From positions 62,001 through 126,000 of the forward strand of contig JBGANR010000009.1 of NCBI GenBank assembly GCA_044222225.1: 64,000 nt of DNA. Direction: 5' to 3'. This stretch comes from JBGANR01 sp044222225 (lineage in GTDB: Bacteria; Actinomycetota; Actinomycetes; Mycobacteriales; Mycobacteriaceae). The notes below the pieces were generated by a model. It did not search any database. It saw only the letters and a program-made list of their open reading frames with translations, and had not been told where the DNA came from. Positions 45,905 to 54,077 of the stretch are shown here, in pieces. Position numbers and translations under genes: made by a program. The number at the start of each line of letters is the position of its first letter. The first letter of the stretch is position 1.

Positions 45905-47332
45905 CTACTCCGGAGCCCGCGGAATCCGCACGCGGAATCGCGCCCCACGACCCGGTTCGCTGTCGACGCCGACGCGTCCGCCGTGGGCGTCGACGATGGC
46001 GGCGACGATCGACAGCCCCAGACCCGACCCGCCGCCCGCCCCGCGCACCCGGGACTTGTCGCCGCGGTAGAACCGCTCGAACACCCGTGACCGGTCCTCC
46101 TCCGACAGCCCCGGCCCCGTGTCGGCCACCTCGAGCACCGCTTCCGGGCCGTCCGTGCCGACGGCGACCGTGATCTCGGCGTCGTCCGGTGTGTGGCGAA
46201 CGGCGTTGGACAGCAGGTTGGCGAGCACCTGGGTCAGCCGCGGGGCGTCGCCGAGCACCTCGGGCACGCCCGGCCCCGGCACGATCCGCAGCTCGATCGA
46301 CCGCCCCGGCGCGGACGCGCGTGCGCTGGTGATGGCGTCCGCCGCCAGGGCGATGAGATCGACCGGCGACCGTTGCAGCGGCCGGCGCGCGTCGAGGTGG
46401 GCGAGCATGAGCAGATCCTCGACGAGCAGCCGCATCCGGTCGGATTCGCCGCCGATCCGGTCCATGAGCAGGTCGGCGTCCGTCATGGCGCCCTGCCGGT
46501 AGAGCTCGCCGTAGCCGCGGATCGACGTCAGCGGCGTCCGCAGCTCGTGGCTCGCGTCGGCGACGAAGCGTCGCATGTACTCCGCCGAACGCCGCGCCTG
46601 CTCTTCGGACGCGGCGCTCTGCACGAACGCCGTCTGGATCTGCTCGAGCATCGTGTTGAGCGCCACCGACAGCCGTCCGACCTCGGTGTTCTGCGGCCAG
46701 GCGGGGACGCGATGGGACAGGTCGCCGGCCGCGATCCCCGCCGCCGTCGCCTCCACCGCCCGCAGCGGACGCAGGCTGCGACGCACGATGAGATAGCCCG
46801 CGACGCCCGCGATGAGCACGACGAGCACGCCGATCGCCACCTGCAGCCAGACGAGCCGGCTCACAGTGTCGTCGACATCGGTGAGCGGCATCGCGACGAT
46901 CGTCCGCCCGGCCGGGCCGTCGACGACGAGCACCCGCCAGCGGGCCGCACCCTCGGCGGCGCGCACCGTGGTCGGCCGGCGGCCGAGCGGCATCGTCAGG
47001 TCGGGCGCCCCGTCGACCGACGGCGTCTCGATGACGGAGCCGTCGGGCAGCGTCGTCCGGGAGTAGATCCGGTTCGGCGGACGCCGCCCGTCGTCCGGAT
47101 CGACGGGCAGCGGCAGCCGCGGACGCGCCCAGCCGCGGGCGGCGTCGGCGAGCTGGGTGTCGACGCGCCCCTGCAGCTGACGTTCCATCACCGACGTCAC
47201 CGCCAGCCCCGAGGCGAGCAGCCCCACGACGACCAGCACCAGCATCGCCGCCACCAGCGACACCCGCAGCGGAAGCCCCCGCCGAGACAAGACCTGCGGA
47301 CTCGACCGGTCTGCGATCGGTCCGCCGTTCAC
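45905..47332 (-). CDS. phoR: Two-component sensor histidine kinase (PhoR-like)
   Basis: A 475-residue membrane sensor. There are two membrane segments (about 25-50 and 165-190) around an extracytoplasmic domain, HAMP near 190-245, HisKA with the phospho-His in FVADASHELRTPLTSIRGYGELYR, and HATPase with LLSNAVRHTP, DTGPGL and GGGSGLGLSIV. GTG at 47332 overlaps the stop of the response regulator, so the two form an operon. Pairing with a PhoP-like regulator and a PhoP box supports PhoR; other OmpR-family pairs such as TcrXY are the alternative. Confidence 0.82.
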   Translation of the reverse strand: MNGGPIADRSSPQVLSRRGLPLRVSLVAAMLVLVVVGLLASGLAVTSVMERQLQGRVDTQLADAARGWARPRLPLPVDPDDGRRPPNRIYSRTTLPDGSVIETPSVDGAPDLTMPLGRRPTTVRAAEGAARWRVLVVDGPAGRTIVAMPLTDVDDTVSRLVWLQVAIGVLVVLIAGVAGYLIVRRSLRPLRAVEATAAGIAAGDLSHRVPAWPQNTEVGRLSVALNTMLEQIQTAFVQSAASEEQARRSAEYMRRFVADASHELRTPLTSIRGYGELYRQGAMTDADLLMDRIGGESDRMRLLVEDLLMLAHLDARRPLQRSPVDLIALAADAITSARASAPGRSIELRIVPGPGVPEVLGDAPRLTQVLANLLSNAVRHTPDDAEITVAVGTDGPEAVLEVADTGPGLSEEDRSRVFERFYRGDKSRVRGAGGGSGLGLSIVAAIVDAHGGRVGVDSEPGRGARFRVRIPRAPE

Positions 47333-48027
47333 CGCGGCTCGCGCATGACGTAGCCGACGCCGCGCAGGGTGTGGATGAGCCGCACCGGGCCCGTGTCGAT
47401 CTTGCGCCGCAGATAGGAGACGTACGACTCGACGACGTTCACCTCGCCGCCGAAGTCGTAGTTCCACACGTGGTCGAGGATCCGGGGCTTGCTGAGCACC
47501 GTGCCCGCGTTGATCATGAAGTAGCGCAGCAGGGTGAACTCCGTCGGCGACAGCGCCACGAGCTCGCCGTCCTTGAACACCTCGTGGGTGTCGTCGTCGA
47601 GCACGATGTCGGCGAAGACGATCCGGTTCGACGCCCGCTCCCCCGACCCGAATCCGCTGCGCCGCAGCAGCACCCGCAGGCGCGCGACGACCTCTTCGAG
47701 GCTGAACGGTTTGGTCACGTAGTCGTCGCCGCCGATCGTCAGGCCGTTGACCTTGTCGTCGTTGGAGTCGCGCGCGGTGAGGAACAGCGCCGGGGCGTCG
47801 ACGCCGTCGGCCCGCAGCCGCGGCAGCAACCCGAAGCCGTCCATCCCGGGCAGCATGACGTCGAGGACGAGCAGGTCCGGCCGGAACGTCCGCGCGGCGT
47901 CCAAGGCACCCGGCCCGTCCTCGGCCACGGCCACCTCGAAGCCCTGGAATTTCAGCGAGACGGACAGCAGCTCACGGATGTTCGGCTCGTCGTCGACGAT
48001 GAGGACACGGGCGGGGCTCTCGGACAT
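47329..48027 (-). CDS. phoP: OmpR-family response regulator, PhoP-like
   Basis: A 232-residue regulator strikingly like mycobacterial PhoP: LLSVSLKFQGFEV, the phospho-Asp in LVLDVMLPGMDGFG, GGDDYVTKPFSLEEVVARLRVLLRR, and the winged-helix end NVVESYVSYLRRKIDTG with HTLRGVGYVMREPR. PhoP controls envelope lipids, acid response and virulence functions in mycobacteria. A direct repeat matching the PhoP box lies 45-62 bases upstream of the start, so autoregulation is likely. First gene of the operon with the sensor kinase. Confidence 0.85.
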   Translation of the reverse strand: MSESPARVLIVDDEPNIRELLSVSLKFQGFEVAVAEDGPGALDAARTFRPDLLVLDVMLPGMDGFGLLPRLRADGVDAPALFLTARDSNDDKVNGLTIGGDDYVTKPFSLEEVVARLRVLLRRSGFGSGERASNRIVFADIVLDDDTHEVFKDGELVALSPTEFTLLRYFMINAGTVLSKPRILDHVWNYDFGGEVNVVESYVSYLRRKIDTGPVRLIHTLRGVGYVMREPR

Positions 48028-48071
48028 GCTCCTGATCCTCCGCCACCCGTCTGACGGACGTCTGCCCCGAG

Positions 48072-48089
48072 GCTGTGAAGTCGCTGTGA
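48072..48089 (-). promoter_or_regulatory. PhoP box upstream of the phoP-like gene
   Basis: On the minus strand the sequence is TCACAGC, four bases, TCACAGC: exactly the direct repeat bound by M. tuberculosis PhoP. It ends 45 bases before the phoP start, where it can control the operon, and starts 14 bases from the end of the upstream Rid gene. Confidence 0.82.
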
Positions 48090-48102
48090 GGCGGACCCGG
48101 TG

Positions 48103-48468
48103 TCAGAGCGCCGCGACGGCCTCGAACTCGACGAGCTGATCGTCGAGCCGCAGACGTGCGACGCCGACCACCGACAGCGGCGGAACCGGTCCGTCGAACG
48201 CCTCCAGGACGGCGTCTTCGGCGACGAGGAGGTCGGCCTGCAGGTGCTCGGCGACGTACACCGTCAGCCGGACGACGGCGTCGAGCGACGCGTCCCGGTC
48301 GGCGAGGACGGCCTCCAGAGCGCTCAGGCAGGCCTTCGTCTGCTCGACGACGCCGCCGTCGACCACGACGCCCCGGTCGGTCGGAACGGTCGTCGTAAAA
48401 AGGAGGGCGCCCGTCGCGACGGCGACGACGGCGTCGGGTACGGAACTGCTGATCTCGACCTGGGCCAT
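48103..48468 (-). CDS. RidA-family protein lacking the deaminase arginine
   Basis: A 121-residue Rid/YjgF-type protein with the normal trimer fold pattern: EQTKACLSALEAVLADRDASLDAVVRLTVYVAE in the middle and VEFEAVAAL at the end. In RidA an Arg (PARS) forms the carboxylate grip for imine deamination. Here the matching stretch is PPLSVVGVARL, with Leu in place of Arg, so it belongs to another Rid subgroup and may not deaminate enamines. Divergent from the MFS gene; upstream of phoPR on the same strand. Confidence 0.8.
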   Translation of the reverse strand: MAQVEISSSVPDAVVAVATGALLFTTTVPTDRGVVVDGGVVEQTKACLSALEAVLADRDASLDAVVRLTVYVAEHLQADLLVAEDAVLEAFDGPVPPLSVVGVARLRLDDQLVEFEAVAAL

Positions 48469-48546
48469 CAGGCGATCGTATCCGCGCAGGCGTCACCCGA
48501 TCCCACGGCCGCCGGAACGCGGACACCGAAGTGAGAGACTGGCGTC

Positions 48547-49821
48547 ATGCGTGCCTGGCTGGTGTGGGGGGTCGCGACGGCGGCATACGTCGTCGCGGTG
48601 CTGCAGCGGACGTCGTTCGGGGTCTCCGGAATCGAGGCGAGCGAGCGTTTCGGCGCGGCGCCGTCGATGCTCTCGGCGTTCGTCGTGCTGCAGCTCGTCG
48701 TCTACGCCGCCATGCAGATCCCCGCCGGACTGGCGCTCGACCGCTTCGGTTCCCGCCGGCTCATCGCGACCGGCGCCGTCGTGATGGCCGGCGGCCAGTT
48801 CATGCTGGCCTTCACCGAATCGCTCCCCGTGGCCATCGCCGGGCGGGCGCTCGTCGGCGTCGGCGACGCGCTGACGTTCGGCGCGGCGCTTCGCCTCGTT
48901 CCGGCGTGGTTCCCCGACCGCAGGGTGCCGCTCATCACGCAGCTCACCGGCATGACCGGCCAACTCGGCCAGGTCCTGTCGGCGATCCCGCTGCTCCAGC
49001 TCCTGCAGATCTCGGGGTGGACGCCCGCCTACGCCTCAGCGGCGAGCCTCGGCGTCCTCGCGGCGGTGCTCGCGCTACTCGTCATCCGGGACAATCCACC
49101 GGATCGCGAGGTCCGCACGACCCCGGTGCGATTCCGCGACGTACCCGCCGTCCTGCGCAACACCTGGCTGCACCCCGGTACCCGGCTGGGCTTCTTCACG
49201 CACATGGGAGGGCTCTTCCCCCTCACCACCTTCCTGCTCATGTGGGGCGTCCCCTATCTCACGCAGGCGCAGGGCCTCTCGCCGGAAGCGGCCGGCGGGC
49301 TGCTGACGCTGTCGGTGGTGACGGCGCTCGGCGCGGGTCCGATCGTCGGGCTCCTCACCGGCCGCTATCCGATGCGGCGATCCTGGATGGCCATCGCCGT
49401 CGTCCTCGTCGACGTCGGTCTGTGGACGATCGTGCTCGCGCTCGACTCGCCGGCGCCCGTCTGGCTGCTCGGGCTGCTCATCATGGCCATGTCGGTCGGC
49501 GGTCCGATCTCCGCGGTCGGGCTCGACTATGCGCGGACGTTCAACGAGCTGCGCGTCCTCGGCACAGCGCAGGGCATGGTCAACATCGGCGGTTTCCTGG
49601 CGAGCCTTCTCGTCATCCAGACGATGGGCATGATCCTCGACGCCCAGGGCGGCTACACCTTCGAATCGTTCCGCATCGCCTGGCTCGCGCAGTACCCGAT
49701 CTGGCTGTTGGCACTCGTCGGCATCATCGTCACCCGCGGCAAGGCCCGGCGCCGCGAAGGCGTCGCCCCGAAGCCGCTGCGCGACGTCGCCGCGCGCGTC
49801 CGAGACCGGCACCACGACTGA
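48547..49821 (+). CDS. MFS transporter
   Basis: A 424-residue, 12-segment major facilitator. The cytoplasmic loop motif is AGLALDRFGSRRLIATG and the TM5 area is TGQLGQVLSAIPLLQ; the second half starts with FRDVPAVLRNTWLHPGTRLGFF. The fold is clear but no substrate motif is recognised; NNP-like nitrate carriers and OFA-type carriers are possible relatives. The ATG stands 78 bases from the divergent Rid gene. Short spacing to the VOC gene suggests co-transcription. Confidence 0.82.
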   Translation: MRAWLVWGVATAAYVVAVLQRTSFGVSGIEASERFGAAPSMLSAFVVLQLVVYAAMQIPAGLALDRFGSRRLIATGAVVMAGGQFMLAFTESLPVAIAGRALVGVGDALTFGAALRLVPAWFPDRRVPLITQLTGMTGQLGQVLSAIPLLQLLQISGWTPAYASAASLGVLAAVLALLVIRDNPPDREVRTTPVRFRDVPAVLRNTWLHPGTRLGFFTHMGGLFPLTTFLLMWGVPYLTQAQGLSPEAAGGLLTLSVVTALGAGPIVGLLTGRYPMRRSWMAIAVVLVDVGLWTIVLALDSPAPVWLLGLLIMAMSVGGPISAVGLDYARTFNELRVLGTAQGMVNIGGFLASLLVIQTMGMILDAQGGYTFESFRIAWLAQYPIWLLALVGIIVTRGKARRREGVAPKPLRDVAARVRDRHHD

Positions 49822-49874
49822 CGCCGCCGGCGAATCGAGCCGCACGGACCGGCCGCGGGGTCTACGGTCGTCGG

Positions 49875-50261
49875 ATGACGGACGACCTCGCACTCGGCTC
49901 ACTCGGTCAGGTCTCACGGACCGTACGCGACATCGACGCGGCCGTCGCCTTCTACCGGGACGTCCTGGGCCTGCGTCATCTGTTCACGGCCGGCGAGTTC
50001 GCGTTCTTCGATCTGGACGGCGTCCGGCTGTTCCTCAGCGCGTCCACGGAAAGCGCGGACATCGGCGATTCGGTGCTGTACTTCCGGGTGGCCGACATCC
50101 ACGCCGCGCACGCACTGCTCGTCGCCCGCGACATCGTCTTCCGCGGCGAGCCGCACCTCATCCATCGCCACCCGTCCGGTGTCGAGGAGTGGATGGCGTT
50201 CTTCGACGACCCGGACGGCGGCGTCCTCGCCCTCATGTCGAGCGTTCCCCCGCCGGCTTGA
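49875..50261 (+). CDS. VOC (glyoxalase/bleomycin-resistance/dioxygenase) family protein
   Basis: A 128-residue two-module vicinal-oxygen-chelate protein: QVSRTVRDIDAAVAFYRDVLGLRHL, then FAFFDLDGVRLFL, and the second module LYFRVADIHAAHALL ending in FFDDPDGGVLALMS. Such proteins are metal-dependent lyases, dioxygenases or drug-binding proteins. Metal ligands are not fully convincing (Gln-8 and the late Glu/Asp are candidates). Follows the MFS gene by 53 bases. Confidence 0.82.
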   Translation: MTDDLALGSLGQVSRTVRDIDAAVAFYRDVLGLRHLFTAGEFAFFDLDGVRLFLSASTESADIGDSVLYFRVADIHAAHALLVARDIVFRGEPHLIHRHPSGVEEWMAFFDDPDGGVLALMSSVPPPA

Positions 50262-50305
50262 CGGCGTGTCGCCGTCAATTCGCGACGCGCGTGTCGCCGG
50301 CCTGC

Positions 50306-50388
50306 CGAAACCTGTCATTGAGCGCGAAGGCGCGGCGTATATCGTCGCCTCTGCCCGCTCAGCGACAGGTACCGGTCAGTCAGTTCGG
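50306..50388. repeat. Palindromic element (repeat family 3, copy 3)
   Basis: Begins CGAAACCTGTCATTGAGCG and ends CGCTCAGCGACAGGTACCGG followed by TCAGTCAGTTCG; the arms are complementary and the apex is CGTATATCG. Located after the VOC gene and before the tRNA gene, so it probably ends the upstream transcript. Confidence 0.78.
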
Positions 50389-50479
50389 GCAGCCGCACGG
50401 CCGGACACACGACGGCGCCCCGACCAGGGCCACCGACACGCCTCACGGCCGCCGACACGCCGGGTAATATGCGCTCCGC

Positions 50480-50554
50480 GCCTCCTTAGCTCAGCGGTAG
50501 AGCACTCGCCTTGTAAGCGAAAGGTCGTCGGTTCGAATCCGACAGGGGGCTCCA
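50480..50554 (+). tRNA. tRNA-Thr (anticodon UGU), CCA encoded
   Basis: A full cloverleaf: acceptor GCCTCCT / AGGGGGC (one G-U), D arm GCTC/GAGC, anticodon loop CTTGTAA giving anticodon TGT, T arm GTCGG/CCGAC with TTCGAAT, discriminator T and encoded CCA. One C-A mismatch closes the top of the anticodon stem. It reads ACA codons, rare in this GC-rich genome. No integrase or att duplication next to it. Confidence 0.93.
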
Positions 50555-50659
50555 CATCGCCCGCCGATCCGGCCCGCGCCGCAGGCCGCGTGCCGGCTAC
50601 GGATGGTCGGCCGACCGGCCCGATCGGACGCCCGCCGATCCGGCGCTACCATCGGCCGC

Positions 50660-52714
50660 GTGCAGAACTGGGCGGGGAGAATCGTTCACGCCGCGTCGGA
50701 CTGGCTGACCAGCGGCCGACACGCCACGGTCGACACCATCGAACCGTTCCAATCGGCGGTCTCGCCGCGTCGGCCGGTCGAACTCCGTGACGACGGCGCG
50801 GTCATCGCGGTCCTCGATCTCGCGATCAAGGTCGGCTCGGTCGTCCTCGACTCCGGCAGCGGCTCCATCGACACCGAGAACCAGATCCACTACGTCGCGA
50901 GCCTGTACGGCCTCGACCAGTGCGAGGTGAACGTCACCCTCAACTCGATCATCGCCGCCGCCCAGCGCGGGCCCACGCTGTCGCCGATCACGTCGGTGCG
51001 GATCGTGCACTCCCGCAGCCTCGATTTCACGCGGCTGGCGCAGGTCGACCGGCTGGTCCGCCGGATCCGCACCGGCGCGATGCCCGTCAACCAGGCGCAT
51101 GCCGAGATCGACGCGATCATCGCCGCGCCCCACCCCTATCCGCGCTGGGCCGCGACGATCGCCTTCGGTGTCATGGCCGCCGCGTTCGGCCTCGTCCTCG
51201 GCGGCGACTGGGTGGTCGCGACGGTGGCCTTCGGCTCGACGGTCGTCACCGACCGCATCGGCCGCGTCCTCAACCGCTACGGGATCCCCTACTTCTTCCA
51301 GCAGGTGGCGGGCGGTTTTCTCGGCACGATGCCAGCCGCCATCCTCTATCGCTTCCAGGACGATCTCGGCATCGAGATGGAACCCCAGCTGGTCATCGCC
51401 GCCGGCATCATCGTGCTGCTGACCGGGCAATCGCTCGTCGGTTCGGTGCAGGACGCCATCACCGGCGCACCGATCACCGGCGTCGGCCGGTTCTTCGAGG
51501 TCCTGCTCATGACGGGCGGCATCATCGGCGGCGTCGGCCTGGCGCTGCGGCTGCTCGATTCCTTCGACATCAGCCTGCCGAGCATCGAGGCCGATTCGGC
51601 GTTCGGCTTCGCGGCGCCGCAGATCATCGTCCCGGCCGCCGCCATCGCCTCACTCGCCTACGCCTACTCGACATACTCCGAGTTCCGCGCCCTGCCCGCG
51701 GCGGCGATGGGCGGCGCCGTCGGCACGATCGTCTACACCATCGTCGCTCACGCGGCGCTCGGACCGGTCTACTCGTCCGGCATCGCGGCCGTCGTCGTCG
51801 GCTTCGTCGGCGGCCTGCTCGCCCGCCGCGCCCTGACGCCGCCGATCATCGTCGCGCTCTCCGGCATCACGCCGTTGCTCCCGGGCCTGGCGATCTATCG
51901 CGGCCTCTACGGCCTGCTCAGCGAGCAGACGCTCCTCGGCCTGTCGGCGCTCGGCTCGGCGATCGCCACCGGCTGCGCGCTCGCCGCGGGCGTCACGCTC
52001 GGCGAGTTCATCGCCCGAGCGCTGCGCCGGCCGCGGCTGCACGTGGCCGACGCGGCCCGCGCGGCGCTGCGCCGCACGTCGATCATGCGTCGCCCGTCGG
52101 TCACCTACGAGCTGCACGCGGGTTCCGGCTCGTTCCCCATGCAGCGCCCCCCGTCGGTCATCCTCCGACGACGTCCCGTACCGTCCGCGGCACGGCGCGG
52201 CGATCAGCCCCCTACGCCGAAAGACCAAGGGAGACCGGACGATCACGAACCGTCCGGCGCGTACAATCGACCGCGGCTTCAACCGCTCACCGAAGAGGAC
52301 GACAATGCCTGCGAAGACCAATGCGAAGTCGGCCGATCTGGACGACGACCTCACCCCCGTCGCCGACGAGACACTCCTCTCGGCCCGACGCGTCGTCGCG
52401 GCCTACGCGATCGACGCCGACGAATGCCGCATGCTGCTGGCGATGCTGGGGATAGCGCCGGGCGAGAACTGACGTCGGCGGCGCAGAAGGAGGCCCGGTG
52501 CCCTTCGAGCATCGCGACACCCATCCCGTTCCGGCGAACGGCGCGGACTTCGTCGTCGTCGCCAATCGGCTGCCCGTCGATCAGGTCAACGGCGACGACG
52601 GCTCGATCACCTGGAAACGCAGCCCGGGAGGGCTCGTCACGGCGCTGGAGCCGGTGCTGCGCGCCGAACACGGCGCATGGGTCGGCTGGTCGGGGATCGC
52701 CGACTCATCAGTGA
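50660..52714 (+). CDS. thrE: Threonine/serine exporter ThrE
   Basis: A ThrE-family exporter of threonine and serine. The soluble N-terminal half has AIKVGSVVLDSGSGS and ALYGLDQCEVNVT-like residues; from about residue 165 ten membrane segments follow, ending near residue 455 with GEFIARALRRPRL. This matches the 490-530 residue family. The frame then has no stop until 52714, giving 684 residues; it runs across a small gene and 217 bases into otsA. The last ~190 residues are Arg/Pro-rich with no family likeness, so either the tail is real and overlaps, or a frameshift removed the proper stop. GTG at 50660 is the likely start (ATG at 50603 in frame). Confidence 0.8.
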   Translation: MQNWAGRIVHAASDWLTSGRHATVDTIEPFQSAVSPRRPVELRDDGAVIAVLDLAIKVGSVVLDSGSGSIDTENQIHYVASLYGLDQCEVNVTLNSIIAAAQRGPTLSPITSVRIVHSRSLDFTRLAQVDRLVRRIRTGAMPVNQAHAEIDAIIAAPHPYPRWAATIAFGVMAAAFGLVLGGDWVVATVAFGSTVVTDRIGRVLNRYGIPYFFQQVAGGFLGTMPAAILYRFQDDLGIEMEPQLVIAAGIIVLLTGQSLVGSVQDAITGAPITGVGRFFEVLLMTGGIIGGVGLALRLLDSFDISLPSIEADSAFGFAAPQIIVPAAAIASLAYAYSTYSEFRALPAAAMGGAVGTIVYTIVAHAALGPVYSSGIAAVVVGFVGGLLARRALTPPIIVALSGITPLLPGLAIYRGLYGLLSEQTLLGLSALGSAIATGCALAAGVTLGEFIARALRRPRLHVADAARAALRRTSIMRRPSVTYELHAGSGSFPMQRPPSVILRRRPVPSAARRGDQPPTPKDQGRPDDHEPSGAYNRPRLQPLTEEDDNACEDQCEVGRSGRRPHPRRRRDTPLGPTRRRGLRDRRRRMPHAAGDAGDSAGRELTSAAQKEARCPSSIATPIPFRRTARTSSSSPIGCPSIRSTATTARSPGNAAREGSSRRWSRCCAPNTAHGSAGRGSPTHQ
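52305..52472 (+). CDS. Conserved-type small protein upstream of otsA (55 residues)
   Basis: ATG at 52305 has AGAGGACGACA upstream, a good ribosome site, and the frame ends with TGA at 52470. The product begins MPAKTNAKSADLDDDLTPV and ends in a helix-forming stretch DADECRMLLAMLGIAPG. It is acidic and Ala-rich, without a signal or membrane segment. It precedes otsA by 25 bases and probably shares its message; from memory, a gene of similar size (Rv3489) sits before otsA in M. tuberculosis. Function unknown. Confidence 0.62.
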   Translation: MPAKTNAKSADLDDDLTPVADETLLSARRVVAAYAIDADECRMLLAMLGIAPGEN

Positions 52715-54021
52715 AGCCCGATATCGACGGCCTCGATCTCTACTCCGTGCCCCTGTCGACACGGGAGATCACCGACTACTACGAGGGCTTCTGCAACGCG
52801 ACGCTGTGGCCGCTGTTCCACGACGTCATCGTCAAACCCGAGTACCACCGCCGATGGTGGAACACCTACGTCGACATCAACCGCCGATTCGCCGAGGCCG
52901 CATCGAAGGCGGCCGGGCGCGGGGCGACCGTGTGGGTGCAGGACTATCAACTGCTGCTCGTGCCGAAGATGCTGCGGATGCTCCGGCCGGACGTCCGCAT
53001 CGGCTTCTTCCTCCACATCCCGTTCCCGCCCGTCGAGTTGTTCATGCAGCTGCCGTGGCGCGGCGAGATCGTCGAGGGGATGCTCGGCGCCGACCTCGTC
53101 GGCTTCCACCTGCCCGGCGGCGCGCAGAACTTCCTCATCCTCGCGCGACGGCTCGCCGGCCAGGTGACGAGCCGCGGCACCGTCGGCGTACGCTCCCGTT
53201 TCGGCCTCGTGCAGGTCGGCTTCCGGACCGTCCGGGTGGGGGCCTTCCCCATCTCGATCGAGTCCTCCGACCTCGACGAACGCGCCCGCTCCAAGAAGAT
53301 CCGGCGACGCACGGCCGAGATCCGCGCCGAGCTCGGCGATCCGCCGACGATCCTGCTCGGCGTCGACCGGCTCGACTACACCAAGGGCATCGACGTGCGG
53401 CTGCACGCCGTCGACGAACTGCTCGCCGAGAGCCGGCTCGATCCGAACGATGTCGTCGTCCTGCAGCTCGCGACGCCGAGCCGCGAACGCGTCCAGTCCT
53501 ACATCCGGATGCGCGCGGGCATCGAGCAGCAGGTCGGCAACATCAACGGCAATTTCGGACGCCTCGGGCACCCCGTGGTGCACTACATCCACCGCCCGGT
53601 CTCGCAGGACGAGTTGCTGGCGCTCTACGCCGCCGCCGACGTCATGCTCGTGACGCCCCTGCGCGACGGCATGAACCTCGTCGCGAAGGAGTACGTCGCC
53701 TGCCGCCCCGACCTCGGCGGCGCACTCGTGCTCTCCGAGTTCACGGGCGCCGCGGCCGAGTTGCGGCAGGCGTATCTCACCAATCCCTACGATCTCGAAG
53801 GCGTCAAGGAGGCGATCGTCGAGGCGGTCCGGGCCGCCGGACGGGACGAGGGCCGCCGCCGGATGCGGGCCCTGCGTCGCCAGGTGCTCGCTCACGACGT
53901 CGACAAGTGGGCGCGGTCGTTCCTCGACGAGTTGGCCTCGGAACCGGAGGTCGTCGTCAACGGCGGACGCCGGATCTCCGCGAGGACCGACGGCGAGCGT
54001 CGACCCGACGGGAATCACTGA
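52498..54021 (+). CDS. otsA: Alpha,alpha-trehalose-phosphate synthase OtsA
   Basis: A 507-residue GT20 glycosyltransferase making trehalose 6-phosphate from a nucleotide-glucose donor and glucose 6-phosphate. Signature stretches are VVVANRLPVD and SPGGLVTALEP at the start (donor/G6P loop), VWVQDYQLLLVPKMLR, HIPFPP, GVDRLDYTKGI and TPLRDGMNLVAKEYVAC. Normal length. GTG at 52498 with AAGGAGG five bases before it. Followed by otsB after 56 bases. Trehalose feeds both osmoprotection and mycolate-type glycolipids in this order. Confidence 0.95.
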   Translation: MPFEHRDTHPVPANGADFVVVANRLPVDQVNGDDGSITWKRSPGGLVTALEPVLRAEHGAWVGWSGIADSSVKPDIDGLDLYSVPLSTREITDYYEGFCNATLWPLFHDVIVKPEYHRRWWNTYVDINRRFAEAASKAAGRGATVWVQDYQLLLVPKMLRMLRPDVRIGFFLHIPFPPVELFMQLPWRGEIVEGMLGADLVGFHLPGGAQNFLILARRLAGQVTSRGTVGVRSRFGLVQVGFRTVRVGAFPISIESSDLDERARSKKIRRRTAEIRAELGDPPTILLGVDRLDYTKGIDVRLHAVDELLAESRLDPNDVVVLQLATPSRERVQSYIRMRAGIEQQVGNINGNFGRLGHPVVHYIHRPVSQDELLALYAAADVMLVTPLRDGMNLVAKEYVACRPDLGGALVLSEFTGAAAELRQAYLTNPYDLEGVKEAIVEAVRAAGRDEGRRRMRALRRQVLAHDVDKWARSFLDELASEPEVVVNGGRRISARTDGERRPDGNH

Positions 54022-54077
54022 CCGCGGAGCCGGCCGGCGACGTGGCGTCGATCGACGACTGCCCCTAAGATCGCCGG

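Noticed and set aside
50480..50554. tRNA-Thr as an integration site for a mobile element
   Set aside because: No integrase, no duplicated 3' tRNA end and no foreign gene run nearby.
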